This document shows positions 61,736 to 64,000 of a DNA stretch of 64,000 bases, piece by piece. Source of the DNA: Spongilla lacustris (Eukaryota > Porifera > Demospongiae > Spongillida > Spongillidae); contig OX442420.1 in the NCBI GenBank assembly GCA_949361645.1, forward strand, positions 5,439,882-5,503,881, written 5' to 3'. Each line of letters starts with the position of its first letter. Within the stretch, counting starts at the first letter, position 1. Made by a program: the position numbers and the translations under genes. The notes beneath the pieces were generated by a model. It searched no databases. It was not told the origin of the DNA and worked only from the letters and a program-made list of their open reading frames with translations.

Positions 61736-62467
61736 ATGTGCTGGCACTATATTCGCGGGAGGCACAAGCGCCAAGCGGTGCTAATTATATAAGGTTTTTT
61801 TTTGTACATGTACTGACAACTGTGCATCGGGAATGCATTTGTGCAATTAATTGTATGTGTTTATGTATTATATGCCTGTACTTGTGTGTGTTACTATTGT
61901 ATGAAGTGTTGCTTCACATGCACTCTGCTTGCATGCATAAACATGCTTTTCTGGTCTGTTGCACCCCAGTTTGCCCTTCAACACAAAGACCCTGCATGCA
62001 TGCTGCTCTTCCACCCCATCTGATGGCAATAACATATCATATATGATCATGAGCACCATGCACAAGTACGCAGCCAGTACAAAAAAAGAGACACAAGTAA
62101 CATGTCGTCTCATCTCCATGGAAACAGTTCTAAACAGACTTTTAACCAGCTCTTGAACTGTCGTCTCATCTCCATGGAATAGTTCCAAACAGTTAAACAG
62201 CCCTTGATATTGATTGTATAACTAATTGATCAGACTACATGTATATGCCTCCACCACTCCCAAAGCACACTCCACTCCCTCCCATCATGTTATGGGCCCA
62301 TGCTAGTACCACCAAAACCCCCATATTGCAAGGTCTAGACTACACCAGTGGAAGTTTACATAGCACACAATGAACAAATCAACCTTGTCCTTCTAATGAA
62401 ATAATCAAATTTCTTGGGTAGTTGTAATATATGGACCTACTGTATATTGGACCTCTATACTGTATAT
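61736..62467. repeat. Intergenic DNA with a two-copy ~55-bp tandem repeat
   Basis: TCGTCTCATCTCCATGGAA followed by a related AGTTC-AAACAG stretch occurs twice between 62103 and 62205. Otherwise nothing is recognised up to the truncated MITE. Confidence 0.6.
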
Positions 62468-62999
62468 GGGATCATTTCCGAGAAAAGGGACCTAGCGCAA
62501 ATTATTTAAAATGTTATAAAAATGGCATTACATGTACGTTTGAATTGCTATAACTTTCGAACAGTTAAAGCTATCCTATCAACTTCCTATTTTCGGCACT
62601 TCATATACTACCCCATTTCTCTGTATGGTAAAGCACATTTTGGGGGTCTTGAACATGCTCCATGTCAGTATATCATAACTTTCGGTAGGAATACTCAAAT
62701 CGTTCCAAATTCGGTTTGTACATAATGATCGAGGTCTCTTAGCATTTTTCTGTTCGCTAATTTTTATGTCATCCGTCAAAGAGATACAGTTGAACAAACT
62801 ACTTGCACGTTTTCCCGCTTGATTCGCGCCAATGATATACCCATACCAGAGATAATATATAATTTATAATATTATCTCTGCCCACACTTACATGTATATA
62901 CATTCAGCGGGACTCGATTTGCCCAATCATGCATTGGCGGGAATCGAGCGCGAAAACGTGCACGTAGTTTGTTCAACTGTATCTCCGTAACGGATACCG
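62468..62999. mobile_element. Foldback MITE of the DUF7869-linked family, truncated copy 3
   Basis: The left half begins GGGATCATTTCCGAGAAAAG and carries the family's subterminal blocks with many substitutions. Past the centre, the mirrored half proceeds through GTTTGTTCAACTGTATCTCC and breaks off after AACGGATA at about 62999. It is clearly older than copies 1 and 2. Confidence 0.82.
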
Positions 63000-63248
63000 G
63001 CAGAACGCAACAACTTATAAATAGGTACACACGCCTACAGAGCGTACGTATTCCGTGCAGAGGGGTCGATTCAGGTCATTGGAGACAGGTCGGCACTGCT
63101 TCCAGACCATTATTCCATTGCAGTTGGAGACACTGTTCATTATACAGCGATACTTCAAGTTTCATTTTCCAATACTTAGCGACGCGCTGACTTTAGGCCG
63201 CAAATTGAATTCGATCACGTGCAACATTGCCAATCGAGCCGAAAAGGC
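63000..63248. other. Unassigned sequence up to the assembly gap
   Basis: No gene recognised. The frames running into the N block are not interpretable. Confidence 0.5.
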
Positions 63249-63448
63249 NNNNNNNNNNNNNNNNNNNNNNNNNNNNNNNNNNNNNNNNNNNNNNNNNNNN
63301 NNNNNNNNNNNNNNNNNNNNNNNNNNNNNNNNNNNNNNNNNNNNNNNNNNNNNNNNNNNNNNNNNNNNNNNNNNNNNNNNNNNNNNNNNNNNNNNNNNNN
63401 NNNNNNNNNNNNNNNNNNNNNNNNNNNNNNNNNNNNNNNNNNNNNNNN
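63249..63448. other. Assembly gap, 200 N
   Basis: Exactly 200 N, a round number that suggests a placeholder rather than a measured gap size. Confidence 0.98.
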
Positions 63449-63564
63449 ATACTGTCCCAATCATGTCCCAGAGTAGGGGAAACACTTCACTGTCTATTGT
63501 TTGAGTCAGGTGATAGAAATTTTACGTTACACAAAAGTCATTTGGCATTCCCCTCCCCCTCCCC

Positions 63565-63604
<40 letters not shown>

Positions 63605-64000
63605 CTACATACTATACTACCATCACACTACTCCCCCTTAACCTACAATGGGGTGAGTAAGTTGGGTGTGTGCTCCAACACCAGATACTGTCCCAGATTG
63701 TGACATTCACTGTGCATGGTTTTATATAAAAGATTTTTGGGATATACCCTTACCTTGAAGTTAACATTCATCAGATGAATTTAAGAGTTGTTGTATGTTC
63801 CCAGCTAAAGATGTGCCAAGTATTGCACACTTGTTAGTGTGCTTTTTAAAAGTTTTCATATTGAATAATATAACCATGTCAAATAAAATCAGTATGTAAA
63901 TCACAAGAAGGCATAAGAATCCAACTACATGTATCAGGATACTGAGTTTCACAATGCACACACTCATGAATATAGCTTCTAATGACAGCAGCATAGGAAA
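63449..64000. other. Right edge, no gene recognised
   Basis: Contains a short (CA)n tract at about 63567-63600 and plain AT-rich DNA. The phrase ATACTGTCCCA occurs at 63449 and 63685 as a short direct repeat. No coding evidence. Confidence 0.5.

Overview
The window is eukaryotic and animal-like. It carries a five-exon classical Ras GTPase, an 18-exon gene with ankyrin repeats and a RING finger, GT-AG introns mostly of 50-900 bp, abundant micro- and minisatellites, and several DNA transposon families. Short palindromic TACATGTACATG tracts are scattered through the right half. A non-bilaterian animal such as a sponge would fit, but that is an impression and not something the sequence proves. 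There is one 200-base N gap near the right end.

Left flank (1-8.9 kb): a 71-bp satellite with higher-order structure, then a serine/proline-rich coding remnant with one internal stop, then a two-zinc-finger DUF7869-type protein gene on the minus strand. That gene is interrupted by a single in-frame TGA, and its 5' flank ends in a transposon-like terminus at 8876.

Centre (8.9-37.5 kb): a very large inverted repeat. I read it as two nested elements. The outer one (8908-13166 and 33828-37540) is a palindromic foldback whose two ends are copies of the 5' end of the DUF7869-type gene. Inserted at the TA in its exact dyad centre is a 20.7-kb Tc1/mariner-type element (13167-33827) with CAGGGTG termini, terminal inverted repeats of about 7 kb made mostly of a ~175-bp satellite, a 26-bp repeat array, and a central intact DD41D transposase gene with its own CCAAT/TATA promoter. 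Two further MITEs sit in the left arm only.

Right flank (37.5-64 kb): a foldback MITE ends 127 bp from the stop codon of the complete Ras gene (38491-40197, minus). Next is a 1088-residue FHA-like/ankyrin/RING protein gene (42531-56387, minus). Its introns hold many tandem repeats, several of which begin at splice sites. A hAT-type non-autonomous element with a clean 8-bp target duplication lies 249 bp upstream of its start codon. Beyond that are a frameshifted HIRAN-like gene, an unrecognised 289-residue ORF, microsatellites and a truncated foldback MITE.

The foldback MITEs, the outer palindromic element and the 5' flank of the DUF7869-type gene share the same ~450-bp subterminal sequence. 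This suggests one transposon family in which the DUF7869 protein is the candidate transposase.
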